From positions 248,001-312,000 of the forward strand of contig CAWIFQ010000003.1 of NCBI GenBank assembly GCA_963835495.1: DNA of 64,000 nt. Reading direction: 5' to 3'. The notes beneath the pieces were generated by a model. The model was not told the DNA's origin. It saw nothing but the letters and a program-made list of their open reading frames with translations, and did not search any database. This stretch comes from Acaudatibacter sp963835495. Lineage in GTDB: Bacteria > Pseudomonadota > Alphaproteobacteria > Caulobacterales > Caulobacteraceae. The translations under genes and the position numbers were made by a program. This document shows positions 28,961 to 39,142 of the stretch, one piece after another. Each line of letters opens with the position of its first letter. The stretch's first letter is position 1.

Positions 28961-31375
28961 TTAGGCCACCTCGACCCGCTCGGCAGGCGCCGCGTCTTCC
29001 AGCGAGAGCGCCGCTTCGAGAGCCGCGAACAGGCGGTCGATCTCGATCGGCTTGGCGACGAAGCCGTCCATGCCGGCGGCCAGGTATTCGTTGACCTGGT
29101 GGGTCATGGCGTTGGCGGTCAGCGCCACGATCGGGGTGCGGCGGCGGCGCTGGGCCAGCTCGCGTTCGCGGATGAAGCGGGTGGCGGTCGGGCCGTCCAT
29201 GCGCGGCATCTGCACGTCCATCAGGATCACGTCCCAGTCGCCGTTTTCCCAGGCGGCCACCGCGTCGACGCCGTCGCCGACCACCACCGGCTCGATCCCG
29301 ATCTGGGCCAGCAGCGCCTTCAGCACCAGCTGGTTCACCGGATTGTCCTCGGCGGCCAGCAGCCGCACGCCGGCGCCGCCCGTCGACTTGGTCTCCGGCG
29401 GGGCCGGCGCCGCCGGCTTCGGCGCACCGGCTTCGCGCACGGCGCGCTCGCCGTGCGGCAGCGGCAGGGTGACGACGAAGGTCGAGCCCGCGCCCACCGC
29501 GCTCTTCACCTCGATCCGGCCGCCCATCAGTTCGGTCAGCTCGCGGCAGATCGCCAGCCCCAGCCCGGTGCCGCCGAAGCGCCGGGTGGTCGAGGCGTCG
29601 GCCTGGGCGAACTTCTGGAACAGCGCCGCCTGCTGCGCCGCCGACATGCCGATGCCGGTGTCGACCACGGTCAGGGTCAGCGCGCCGCGCCTCAGTCCGA
29701 CGCTCACCGCCACGCGGCCCGTCTCGGTGAACTTCAGCGCGTTGGAGATCAGGTTGTTCAGCACCTGGCGCACCCGGGTGGCGTCGCCCCGGTAGACGCC
29801 CGCCGCCGCGCGGCTCACCGACAGGTCGAAGGTCAGGCGCTTCTGCGCGGCGACCGCCGAGAACCCGGCGTGGGCGCCGGCCGCCACCGCGCCGATGTCG
29901 AACTCGGCCTCCTCCAGCTCCAGCCGCCCGGCCTCGATCTTCGACAGGTCGAGCACGTCGTTGAGCACCGCCAGCAGCGTCTCGCCGGACTGGCGGATCA
30001 CGTCCAGCCGCTCGCGCTGCGCCGGCCCCAGCGCCCCGGCGGCCATCGCCTGGGCCATGCCCAGCACCCCGTTCAGCGGCGTGCGGATCTCGTGGCTCAT
30101 CGTCGCCAGGAACGCGCTCTTGGCGCGGGTGGCGGCCTCGGCCTCCTCCTTGGCCTCGATCAGCGCCCGCTCGGTCTGCTTGCGCGACGTGATGTTCTGC
30201 ATCGCGCCGATCATCCGGCGCATCTTGCCGTGGTCGCCGCGGATCGCCTGCATCATCTCGGCGATCCAGAACTCCTCGCCGCTGTCGCGCAGCACGCGGT
30301 ACTCGATCTCGTACGGCGCGCCGTCCTTGTGGAAGCGGCGGCTGGCTTCGGCCACCCGTTCGCGGTCGCGCGGATCGACGAACTTGTCGGTGCCGCCGGA
30401 GAACACCGCCTCGACCACCGACTTCTCCTCCGCCTCGGCGATCGGGAACAGCGTCTTGCCGGCGGTGACGATGGTCTTGCGCTTGTAGTCGACGTCGTAG
30501 ACCTGCAGGTTGGCCATCTCGGTCGCCAGCTGCAGCCGTTGCTGGGTGCGCTCCAGGCTGCGCAGCGCGTTCACCGTGTCGGTGACGTCGTGCGAGGCGC
30601 TGACCACGCCGGCGATCTCGCCGCTCTCGTCGCGCCAGGGCGTCATCTCCAGCGTCACCCATTTGCGATCGCCATTGGGCCGCACCACCGCCACCCGCGC
30701 CTCGCGCACCAGCTCGCCGGCCAGGCACCGCCGGAAGTGATCCTCGAAATAGGCGAACGCGCCCGGCGAAATCTCCGGCAGCAGGCGGCCGACCACCTGC
30801 GCCTCTGTCATCGCGAACGCGTCCAGCCAGCGCGGCGTGGCCGTCAGCACCCGCAGGTCCTTGTCGGTCATCACCGATTCGATCGGCGCCGAGCTGACGA
30901 ACACGGCCATCACCTTGCGCGCCGACCGCAGCTCGCGGTCGCGCTGGGCGGCGGTCTCGGCGGCCCGGGCGCGCTCGCACTCGTCGGCGACGCTGTCGGC
31001 CAGATCCTGCAGCCGTCCCGCCAGCGCCTTGTCATAGGGGCGCGGCGCCGTGCTCATCACCGTCAGCACGCCGATGGTCACGCCGTCGGCCAGCCGCACC
31101 GGCGCGCCGGCCCAGAACCGGTGCTGGGCGCCCGGATCCGGCTCGTCGCTGGAGAACCAGGTCGCCTTGCCGCGCTCGATCACATAGCGCACGCCGGTCG
31201 CCGGCGTCCCGGTGCCGACCAGGCTGCCGCCGCAGCGCCAGATGCGCGCGCCGTCCACCAGCACCACGCTGGCCTCGGCCCCGCCGAACAGCGCCTCGGC
31301 GATCCGCGTCGCGCGATGGAACGCCGGCAGCGCCGGGCTCATCCCGTACGGCGGACTGCTCGCCTCGACGTCCAT
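28961..31375 (-). CDS. Hybrid sensor histidine kinase/response regulator (GAF-PAS-PAS-HisKA-HATPase-REC)
   Basis: 804 residues, no membrane segment, so a cytosolic sensor. GAF-like region at about 20-135 (ASVVLVDGARIWRCGGS), two PAS domains at about 160-270 and 280-400 (VVGRLLPEISPG; IGAMQNITSRKQTE), dimerisation/phosphoacceptor H428 in ATMSHEIRTPLNG, ATPase motifs NLISNALKFTE, DTGIGMS and FGGTGLGLAI, and a receiver with Asp720 in VILMDVQMPRMDG plus the conserved Lys in GFVAKPIEIDR. Monocistronic, convergent with the TonB_C gene. The signal and output partner cannot be read from context. Confidence 0.93.
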   Translation of the reverse strand: MDVEASSPPYGMSPALPAFHRATRIAEALFGGAEASVVLVDGARIWRCGGSLVGTGTPATGVRYVIERGKATWFSSDEPDPGAQHRFWAGAPVRLADGVTIGVLTVMSTAPRPYDKALAGRLQDLADSVADECERARAAETAAQRDRELRSARKVMAVFVSSAPIESVMTDKDLRVLTATPRWLDAFAMTEAQVVGRLLPEISPGAFAYFEDHFRRCLAGELVREARVAVVRPNGDRKWVTLEMTPWRDESGEIAGVVSASHDVTDTVNALRSLERTQQRLQLATEMANLQVYDVDYKRKTIVTAGKTLFPIAEAEEKSVVEAVFSGGTDKFVDPRDRERVAEASRRFHKDGAPYEIEYRVLRDSGEEFWIAEMMQAIRGDHGKMRRMIGAMQNITSRKQTERALIEAKEEAEAATRAKSAFLATMSHEIRTPLNGVLGMAQAMAAGALGPAQRERLDVIRQSGETLLAVLNDVLDLSKIEAGRLELEEAEFDIGAVAAGAHAGFSAVAAQKRLTFDLSVSRAAAGVYRGDATRVRQVLNNLISNALKFTETGRVAVSVGLRRGALTLTVVDTGIGMSAAQQAALFQKFAQADASTTRRFGGTGLGLAICRELTELMGGRIEVKSAVGAGSTFVVTLPLPHGERAVREAGAPKPAAPAPPETKSTGGAGVRLLAAEDNPVNQLVLKALLAQIGIEPVVVGDGVDAVAAWENGDWDVILMDVQMPRMDGPTATRFIRERELAQRRRRTPIVALTANAMTHQVNEYLAAGMDGFVAKPIEIDRLFAALEAALSLEDAAPAERVEVA

Positions 31376-31540
31376 ACTGGAATTCCCTCTACCCCAGGAC
31401 GTTTTCGCCCACGGCGCTGAAGTCCAGGTTAAGAAGCCCTGCTTCTCTTCCCCCGGCAGGGGGGAACGGTCGCGGCGCGCCGCGACCCAGGGGCCCTCCG
31501 CCCCATCCTCTTTCGCCCGCGATAGCGGCGCAGATTCTCA

Positions 31541-31676
31541 TGTCCACGAACGACACGAAAAACACGAACGCGAGCGCGTTCCGCGTTGCAGGAGGTCGAG
31601 GTTCGCTGCGCGGCGCTCGGGGATGACACTGGCCGGCGGCGGCGGCGGTTCGTGCCTTTCGTGTCGTTCGTGGACA
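31541..31676. repeat. 136-base foldback element, perfect 20-base inverted ends
   Basis: TGTCCACGAACGACACGAAA at 31541-31560 and its exact complement TTTCGTGTCGTTCGTGGACA at 31657-31676 bracket a 96-base centre. A related half copy lies at 36628-36657. Resembles CACGAA-type intergenic foldback repeats; function unknown. Confidence 0.85.
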
Positions 31677-31718
31677 ACCTGCCCAGCGCCGCCGCTTCCA
31701 GATTTCCTCAAACCCCAA

Positions 31719-31734
31719 TGTTTCACGTGAAACC
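31719..31734. promoter_or_regulatory. parS-like ParB-binding site
   Basis: TGTTTCACGTGAAACC matches the bacterial chromosomal parS consensus TGTTTCACGTGAAACA at 15 of 16 bases, including the full inner palindrome GTTTCACGTGAAAC. Chance occurrence in a 64 kb window is improbable. No parA or parB gene is in the window, so it would be an isolated site. Confidence 0.75.
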
Positions 31735-31998
31735 GCTATTCACCGATAATAACGGCGCCCAGATTGTGTCCGCGCCTGTTCGGACGGCGCCCCGGCCCAG
31801 ATTTTCTCTCCAACCCACGATGTCAAAGACCCAGCCGCGTCGCCGCAGCCAGGCCCCAGACCTCACGCGATTAAATCCCGGTCAACCCGTCTCCTCACCC
31901 GTAGGGGGAGGGGGACCGCGCAGCGGTGGAGGGGGTCGGTTGCCACGCGCCAATCCCCCAGAACTCCGCTCACCGCGGCGCTCGCTGAAAGCAGATGC

Positions 31999-32123
31999 CA
32001 ACACGAAGCTCACGAAGGAAGGGAAGAGCACGAAGTGCGGTCAATCGGCCAACGGCCTGTCGTGATTAGCCGCGCGCGCAGCGCGCCTTCGTGTGCTTCG
32101 TGTCCTTCTCTTCCTTCGTGTTG
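31999..32123. repeat. 125-base foldback element with CACGAAG arms
   Basis: CAACACGAAG at 31999-32008 pairs with CTTCGTGTTG at 32114-32123, and inner CACGAAG/CTTCGTG units continue the pairing around a GC-rich centre. Same flavour as the 31541-31676 element. No coding content. Confidence 0.7.
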
Positions 32124-32167
32124 AATCTCTTGGTTTTTCCTAAGCCCCGGCCGGCGCCAGGCGGGAC

Positions 32168-32722
32168 TCACTTCGTGCAGGTCGGCCCGACGTAGGTGTA
32201 GACCGAGTGGTTCTTGGTGGTCATGTCGCCGCCCGGGCCGCCGGTCATGGTCATGGTCGCGTCGGTGGTGAAGCTCTTGGAGAAGTCGCCCTCGCCGGCC
32301 AGGTTCAGCTTGGCCTTCATCGCGCCGCCGGGGCCGCCGCCGGTGCAGTCGGCCACCACCACGAAGCCGCCGGTGGCGGTGCGGGTGACGTCCATCTTGG
32401 GGCATTTCATCACGCCGTCGGTCGGATCGATCGGCTTGCCGTCCATGCACTTGGTCCCCGGCTCCGCCGCCGCCCCGTCCTGGCTCGACGAACGCGACCA
32501 CTGCCCCGCCGTCGGCGCCGGCAACTGCGCCAGCGTGATCGGCCCGGCCGGCCCGGACGCCACGGCGGGCGTCGCCGCCGGCGTCGCCGCCACCGGCGCC
32601 GCCGCGGCCGCCGCGGTATTGGCCCCCGCCGCCGCATTGTCCGCCGGCTTCGAACACCCCGCCAGCGCCACCGCGCCCAGAACGCCGGCGCTCAGCGCCA
32701 CACTCACCACCAAGCCCCGCAT
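32168..32722 (-). CDS. DUF3617-like lipoprotein with Ala-rich linker
   Basis: 184 residues from ATG 32722, chosen because it starts a clean lipoprotein signal (VALSAGVLGAVALAGC, lipobox LAGC); longer upstream readings enter repeat DNA. An Ala/Pro-rich linker (about 30-65) leads to the DUF3617 core: TAGQWSRSSSQDGAAAEPGT, KCMDGKPID, KCPKMDVTRTATGGFVVVAD with C, GEGDFSKSFTTDATMTMTG and YVGPTCTK. Fourth paralogue of this group in the window. Function unknown. Confidence 0.78.
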   Translation of the reverse strand: MRGLVVSVALSAGVLGAVALAGCSKPADNAAAGANTAAAAAAPVAATPAATPAVASGPAGPITLAQLPAPTAGQWSRSSSQDGAAAEPGTKCMDGKPIDPTDGVMKCPKMDVTRTATGGFVVVADCTGGGPGGAMKAKLNLAGEGDFSKSFTTDATMTMTGGPGGDMTTKNHSVYTYVGPTCTK

Positions 32723-33091
32723 CGCGCCCACTCCCTGGTTGTCTGTTTCAATGGCGTAACACGGGTATGCGACACCGTGAAGGTTTCTCCTCACCCGCAG
32801 GGGGAGGGGGACCGCGCCTTCAGCCCCGGCGAAGGCCGGGGGGTGAGGGGGCCCGTGGCCGCGCGCTGCCCTCACCAATCCGCCTCATCCCGGCGAAAGC
32901 CGGGACCCCCCAAGCCAGGCGGGGGCCGCAGGCAAAGAAAGTCTAACCGCGGAGCCCGCAGAGACACGCAGAGAAACCTCGCTAGCTCCGCGCATCTCCG
33001 CGATCTCCGCGGTTCAACCTTGCAGCGCTCGCAACCACACCGGCCGCGCCAACGCTCACGCACCCCCGCAGGCCGCCCCCCACATCCCCCT
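32723..33091. other. Gene-free gap made largely of repeats
   Basis: Contains a GC-rich repeat near 32790-32850 (ACCCGCAGGGGGAGGGGGAC), the hairpin CCCGGCGAAAGCCGGGACC near 32889-32908 and foldback repeat A copy 1. No gene is seen. Confidence 0.6.
32928..33063. repeat. Foldback repeat A, copy 1
   Basis: About 136 bases. AACCGCGGAG (from 32945) pairs with CTCCGCGGTT (to 33015), and the following 48 bases (TTGCAGCGCTCGCAACCACA region) are also shared with copy 2 at 34143-34268. The inner part carries CGCAGAGA units. The two copies flank the APH-like gene. Confidence 0.8.
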
Positions 33092-33962
33092 CTACGGACC
33101 CGCCATCTCCCGCATCACGGCGTCGAGCGTCGGCCACGGCGGACCCTGGCGCAGGACGCCGACCAGTTCGCGGCCCACGCGCGGCCCGTTCGGGAACTGG
33201 TCGCCCCGATCCCAGCGCCACGCCGCGACCATCGCCAGCACCAGGCCCCGGCAGTCGCCCAGCAGCCCCCGATCGACGCCCGGATAGTGCTCGGCGACGT
33301 CCGCCGGCGCGTGGGCGAGGTCGAACTCGATCGGCCCGCGGCAACAGGTCTCGAGGTCGATGAACACCGGCCCGTCCTTCGTGGCGAGCAGGTTGCCCGG
33401 GTGCGGCTCGCCGTGCAGCAGCTGCTCGGCGCGCGCCGCGCTCGGCGATCGTGCGTCTCAGGTCGCTGAGCGCGTCGCCGAGCAACGCCCGGTCCGCGTC
33501 GGAGAGCCCCGGCGTCAGCTCGCGGCGCGCCGCCAGCTGCTGCGCCTCGTCGACCCGATCGGTGAAGTGCGGCGCGGCGCAATCGAGCGTCCGCATGCCG
33601 GCATGCAGCCGCGCCAGCGCCGTCGCATAGTCGGCCGGCGCGACGTCCGGGGGCGTCACGGACGGGTAGTAGGTCCACAGCGTGATCGCAAAGCCGTCCC
33701 GCTCGTAGACCCGCGGCGCCACGCGAGGCTCCAGCGCCGCCACCGGGCTCGCCGTCTCGGCCAGCCGTTGCGCCAGCTCGATCTCGAACTGCGCGCACTG
33801 CTGCGCCAGCGGCGCCACCCGGGCGAAGACGTCGCAAGGCAGCAGGCGCACGGCGAGCTTGTTCGAATTCTGCAGCACGACCGCATCGTCGGCGGTCAGA
33901 CCCAGCGCCGCCGCGGTCGCCCTCGCCGCCGCCACCGCCCGCAAAACCTCGGCCGCCTGCAA
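33092..33962 (-). CDS. APH/choline-kinase-like phosphotransferase (one frameshift)
   Basis: About 290 residues of the aminoglycoside phosphotransferase-like fold: VLQNSNKLAVRLLPCDVFAR (nucleotide-binding beta sheet with Lys), FEIELAQRLAETASPVAALE, then after an extra base near 33437 the catalytic loop LLHGEPHPGNLLATKDGP and the metal-binding VFIDLETCCRGPIEFDLAH. The usual catalytic Asp of HxD is Glu in HGEPHPGN, as also occurs in some uncharacterised phosphotransferases. Substrate unknown; drug inactivation should not be assumed. Flanked on both sides by repeat A. Confidence 0.82.
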
Positions 33963-34142
33963 GAGAAGTCTCCGTCTGCGCGCACTCAGGCGGTGGTTAC
34001 TACGGGACCAGCCGCTTCCCCGCTATCACGCCGGAGTAAGCAGGGGCCGCACACAGCCCCCACGAACCCGCTCATCCCGGCGAACGCCGGGACCCAGGCA
34101 GGAGGCGATTGCGAGGGCACGAGCCCCGCAAACCATGCGCAC

Positions 34143-34268
34143 GCCGCAGGCAAGAAAATGAACCGCAGAGCCCGCAAAGAAACCTCGCTAGCTCCGCGCA
34201 TCTCTGCGATCTCCGCGGTTCAATCTTGCAGCGCCCGCGATTACACCGCCCACGCCAACGCTCACGCA
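34143..34268. repeat. Foldback repeat A, copy 2
   Basis: Second copy of the repeat at 32928-33063, shorter by about 10 bases inside the CGCAGAGA stretch. Shares GCCGCAGGCAA at the left, AACCTCGCTAGCTCCGCGCA in the middle and CACGCCAACGCTCACGCA at the right. Confidence 0.8.
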
Positions 34269-34324
34269 ACCGCTTCCTGCCTGGGTCCCGGCGTCCGCCG
34301 GGAAGAGCGGGAAGGGGGACGTGG

Positions 34325-35010
34325 TCAGACGGGAGAAGGCCGCACCCGATACCGCCCCTGCCCCAGAAACTCGAGCCAGCCGCGGTCGCGCAGGATCTGC
34401 AGCTGCTGGCGTATCGTCGGCCGCACGTTGTTGTTGCCGAGATAGGCGCGGCCAGCCGGGCCTCGAAGGCGTAGGCGTCGGCCAGCGTGAAACTTTCGCG
34501 CCTATTCGCAGATTTCAGCGCTACCGAAGCGGCGTCGAACTCGTCTTCTGAGAGGAAGACCTTAGTCTTGGTGCCGATTGGGACATTGAACTCACCCTTG
34601 AGGTTGACGCGATAAAGTCCGTTCCAACAAGTGCAATTCAGGTATAGCAACCAGGCCGCAAGCGGCAGCTTTTCCGTAGGTCGGGATGATCGGATATCAT
34701 AGTAAGCGCTCGGCGAGTGATTATTGTGATATGTTTTGAGTAGCTCAGCTAGCTCCCGCGGTTGGTCGCGCACAACCTCGTAGGTGGAGATTAGATCTAT
34801 ATTGGCGTCAGCTAATATAGCGCTTTGCGGCTTAAGGAAAAAGAACGATGAACCACCCCCAAGGAAGGGGTCTATCAGGCGCGTGGGTTCCGCGGGGAAG
34901 AGTTGTCGATGTCGGCGGAAGAGCCACCGCTTTCCGCCTGCCCACTTCAGGAATGGCATGCAGTGAGGGGTTAGGTCGACCGCTTCGGCTATCGCGGAAG
35001 CAGCAGACAT
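34325..35010 (-). pseudogene. Chimeric remnant: Dam-type adenine methylase N-half fused to DpnI-like C-terminal winged helix
   Basis: The first about 165 residues match class D12 adenine methylases of the Dam family: MPFLKWAGGKRWLFRRH (SAM-site motif X), LIDPFLGGGSSFFFL (motif I), LADANIDLISTYEVVRDQP and NGLYRVNLKGEFNVPIGTKT. The match stops before the catalytic DPPY motif, which is absent. From about 34495 the product reads SFTLADAYAFEARLAA and, after an indel near 34460, YLGNNNVRPTIRQQLQILRD then GWLEFLGQGRYRV, which is the C-terminal winged helix of DpnI / Dam-replacing restriction endonucleases. The PD-(D/E)xK domain is missing. The Dam part is visibly AT-richer than its surroundings. Best read as an internal deletion joining two neighbouring genes; an assembly join is the alternative. 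Confidence 0.75.
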
Positions 35011-35105
35011 AGGCGCTCCTGTCGGGTTCTTAGTTCAATTTCTCGTTGTCGTCTGCGCCGCGTATCGAAGTCAACGCTGAACTGTGTGTTGCTCCAGCAA
35101 GTGGC

Positions 35106-35400
35106 TTACCGCCGCCCCAGCCGCCCCTTGCGATATCGCTCCTCCGCCTCCGCCCGCGCCGCCTTCTTGAGCCGGCCCGGCGCGGCCTTGTCCACCGCTT
35201 CGCCCTCCGGCGTGAAGACCTCGTTGGCGAATTCCAGGTCCAGCATCTTCAGGCGCTTGACCTCGTCGCGCAGGCGGGCGGCTTCCTCGAACTCCAGGTC
35301 GGCGGCGGCCTTGCGCATGCGGCTTTCCAGGTCGCGCAGGGTGGACTGGAAGTTGTGGCCGAGGAACGGATGGGCGTCCTCGGCGACGCCGGCGTCCAGG
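35106..35400 (-). pseudogene. Displaced 3' fragment of uvrB
   Basis: About 295 bases nearly identical to the 3' end of the full uvrB gene at 36756-37055. It encodes TLDAGVAEDAHPFLGHNFQS, the UVR motif region (EFEEAARLRDEVKRLK) and the same C-terminus RYRKGRLGRR with stop. Scattered base differences from the full copy (for example HPFLGH for RPFLGH, GEAVDK for GETVDK) show it is an old or separately inherited copy, not an assembly echo. Homology ends at about 35400, immediately after the stop of the next gene. Confidence 0.9.
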
Positions 35401-35401
35401 G

Positions 35402-35994
35402 TCAGACCGCTGCGTCGGCGATGTTCGCCGCTCTCGCCGTGACGCCAAGGTCGCGGTCGTAGAGCCGGACGATGCGGTCCGGCGACAGGGCGTCCGGATA
35501 GAGCTGGAAGCCTTCGATCTGTTTCAGGAAGGGTTCGCGGCCGCAGCCGGGGCGCCGCAGTCGTCGTGGCCCTTCGGGCATTGGCCGAACGTACAGAGGC
35601 GGCCGAGGTAGTCGTCGGAACCTGGCTCGAACAGGAAGAGCTCGACCTGATGGTGCGCGACGCCGATCCGGCGTTCGGCGAAGAGCTGCTTCAGCGCGGC
35701 GGCGCGAGCGCGGCCGAGTCCGTGCAGGGGCCGCAGGTCGTCCAGCCAGACGGCGAGATCGACGTCCTTGCACTCGTGCAGGATCTCGATCCCGTGGCGG
35801 CGGAACGGCTGGAAGCGCGGGACCTCGCGCCGTAGCGGGCGAGCGACCGAGCCGATCAGGGTGACGGCGCGCACCTCGTCGAAGGTGGCGAGCGCATCGA
35901 CGACGTAGTCGGCGGCAATGCGGAAGTCAGCCTGGAGATTGAGTTGGCGCCGATCCTCTTCCTCGATCTGGCGGCGGGTCGGGCGGCTCGGCAT
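35402..35994 (-). CDS. Nucleotidyltransferase-like protein with Cys cluster (one frameshift)
   Basis: About 197 residues. The polymerase-beta-type nucleotidyltransferase signature is VTLIGSVARPL with the acidic pair in CKDVDLAVWLDDL. A C-terminal cysteine cluster (LCTFGQCPKGHDDC, then GCGREPFLKQ) looks like a small zinc site. An indel near 35551 separates the two; the end reads RIVRLYDRDLGVTARAANIA. Its stop abuts the displaced uvrB fragment, so this gene belongs to the inserted segment. Starts 6 bases after higA ends on the same strand. Substrate unknown. Confidence 0.7.
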
Positions 35995-36000
35995 GCAGCC

Positions 36001-36288
36001 TCACTCCGCCGCCACCACCGCCAGCCGCAACCCCAGCGCCTTCGCCACCTTCAGCACGGTGCTGAACTCCGGGTTGCCGTTTTCGCCGAGGGCTCGATAG
36101 AGGCTCTCGCGAGATAGGCCGGCGTCCTTGGCGATCTGGGTCATGCCGCGCGCTCGGGCGATGACGCCGAAGGCGCGGGTGATGAAGGCGCCGTCGCCGG
36201 TCTCGAGAGCGGCTTCCAGATAGGCAGCGACGGCCTCGGGGGTGTCGAGCAGTTCGGCGGAGTCATAGGGGACGGTTTCAAGAGGCAT
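36001..36288 (-). CDS. HigA/HI1420-type antitoxin
   Basis: 95 residues with the addiction-module antidote pattern: ELLDTPEAVAAYLEAALETG, FITRAFGVIARARGMTQIAK (start of the helix-turn-helix), DAGLSRESLYRALGENGNPE and FSTVLKVAKALGLRLAVVA. It neutralises the partner toxin and usually represses the operon. It overlaps the toxin gene by 11 bases, toxin first, as in higBA-like loci. Confidence 0.9.
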   Translation of the reverse strand: MPLETVPYDSAELLDTPEAVAAYLEAALETGDGAFITRAFGVIARARGMTQIAKDAGLSRESLYRALGENGNPEFSTVLKVAKALGLRLAVVAAE

Positions 36289-36579
36289 CGTTCGCTTCCT
36301 TTGCCATGGCCTTCGCCTGGCGGATGTCGCGGTCCTGGCTCGACTTGTCGCCGCCGCAAAGCAGAATGACGAGCCTGTCGCCTTTGCGCGTGAAGTAGAG
36401 CCGGTAGCCCGGCCCGTAGTCGATCCTCAGTTCGCTGACGCCGTCGCCGACTGACTTGGCGTCGCCGGGATTTCCGTCGGCGAGGCGGTCGATCCGGACG
36501 GCGATCCGAGCGCGGGCTTGGAGGTCTCTAGACCCGTCACCCACGTGCGGAAGACGGCGGTCTGCCGAACCTCGATCAT
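36278..36579 (-). CDS. RelE/HigB-type toxin (HI1419-like; one frameshift)
   Basis: About 100 residues: MIEVRQTAVFRTWVTGL, then after an indel near 36533 RDLQARARIAVRIDRLADGN, GDAKSVGDGVSELRIDYGPG, YRLYFTRKGDRLVILLCGGD and KSSQDRDIRQAKAMA. These are the hallmarks of ribosome-dependent mRNA interferases of the RelE/ParE superfamily. The ATG at 36579 sits about 6 bases after a strong -10 element, so the transcript may be leaderless. Confidence 0.85.
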
Positions 36580-36584
36580 ATGGG

Positions 36585-36613
36585 ATTGTAGCCCATGAGC
36601 TACACCCCGTCAA
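36585..36613 (-). promoter_or_regulatory. Promoter and operator of the toxin-antitoxin pair
   Basis: On the reverse strand TTGACG (36608-36613) and TACAAT (36585-36590) are separated by exactly 17 bases. ATGGG and CCCAT half sites (36580-36596 region) flank the -10 element and could be the antitoxin operator. The toxin ATG begins 6 bases beyond the -10. Confidence 0.7.
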
Positions 36614-36627
36614 ATGCGGGCGCCGGC

Positions 36628-36657
36628 GCGTTCGTGTTTTTCGTGGGGTTCGTGGAC
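36628..36657. repeat. Half copy of the CACGAA foldback element
   Basis: About 28 of 30 bases match one arm (in the opposite orientation) of the element at 31541-31676: GCGTTCGTGTTTTTCGTG continues to GGTTCGTGGAC. It lies between the toxin promoter and the uvrB stop, that is, at one edge of the inserted segment. Confidence 0.65.
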
Positions 36658-36755
36658 GGGCCGCAGGCCCTACTTCGCGCCGCTGGAGAGGGTCGTTGTG
36701 GCTGCGCACCCCCTCCACCGCTTCGCGGTCGCCCTCCCCCTGCGGGTGAGGAGAG

Positions 36756-39008
<2,253 letters not shown>

Positions 39009-39108
39009 GGCCCGAACTTAGGGGAGGGCAGGGCCCGGCGCCAGGGGCGCTGCTGACAGCAGAGTGGCAGGAACGCGCTCCTCACCCGCAAACCTCCCCT
39101 AACCCTCC

Positions 39109-39142
39109 GCTCATCCCGGCGAAAGCCGGGACCCAGGCAGGA
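39109..39142. repeat. CCCGGCGAAAGCCGGG hairpin repeat, with copies
   Basis: The hairpin CCCGGCGAAAGCCGGGACCC and its GGCAGGA tail occur here and, in the same or opposite orientation, near 32889, 34075, 34279 and 39541-39571. It is a short dispersed REP-like element. Confidence 0.7.

Larger units (their letters stand above)
31376..32167. other. 790-base gene-free gap with foldback repeats and a parS-like site
   Basis: No convincing gene is seen here. The gap holds two foldback repeats (31541-31676 and 31999-32123), a parS-like palindrome at 31719-31734 and, at about 31898-31935, a GC-rich repeat (ACCCGTAGGGGGAGGGGGAC) that recurs near 32793 and 36720. Open frames here lack coding character. 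Confidence 0.6.

Noticed and set aside
29099..31420. 773-codon forward open frame opposite the histidine kinase
   Set aside because: It is a His/Arg/Gly-rich antisense shadow of a clearly recognised kinase; no domain is seen.
34072..34324. Continuation of the Dam-derived frame to 34072
   Set aside because: Beyond the indel near 34460 this frame reads through repeat A and a hairpin; the DpnI-like frame with a stop at 34325 is the meaningful one.
31376..34324. CRISPR array suspected from recurring short motifs
   Set aside because: Repeats are few, irregularly spaced, palindromic and of several types; no regular repeat-spacer structure.
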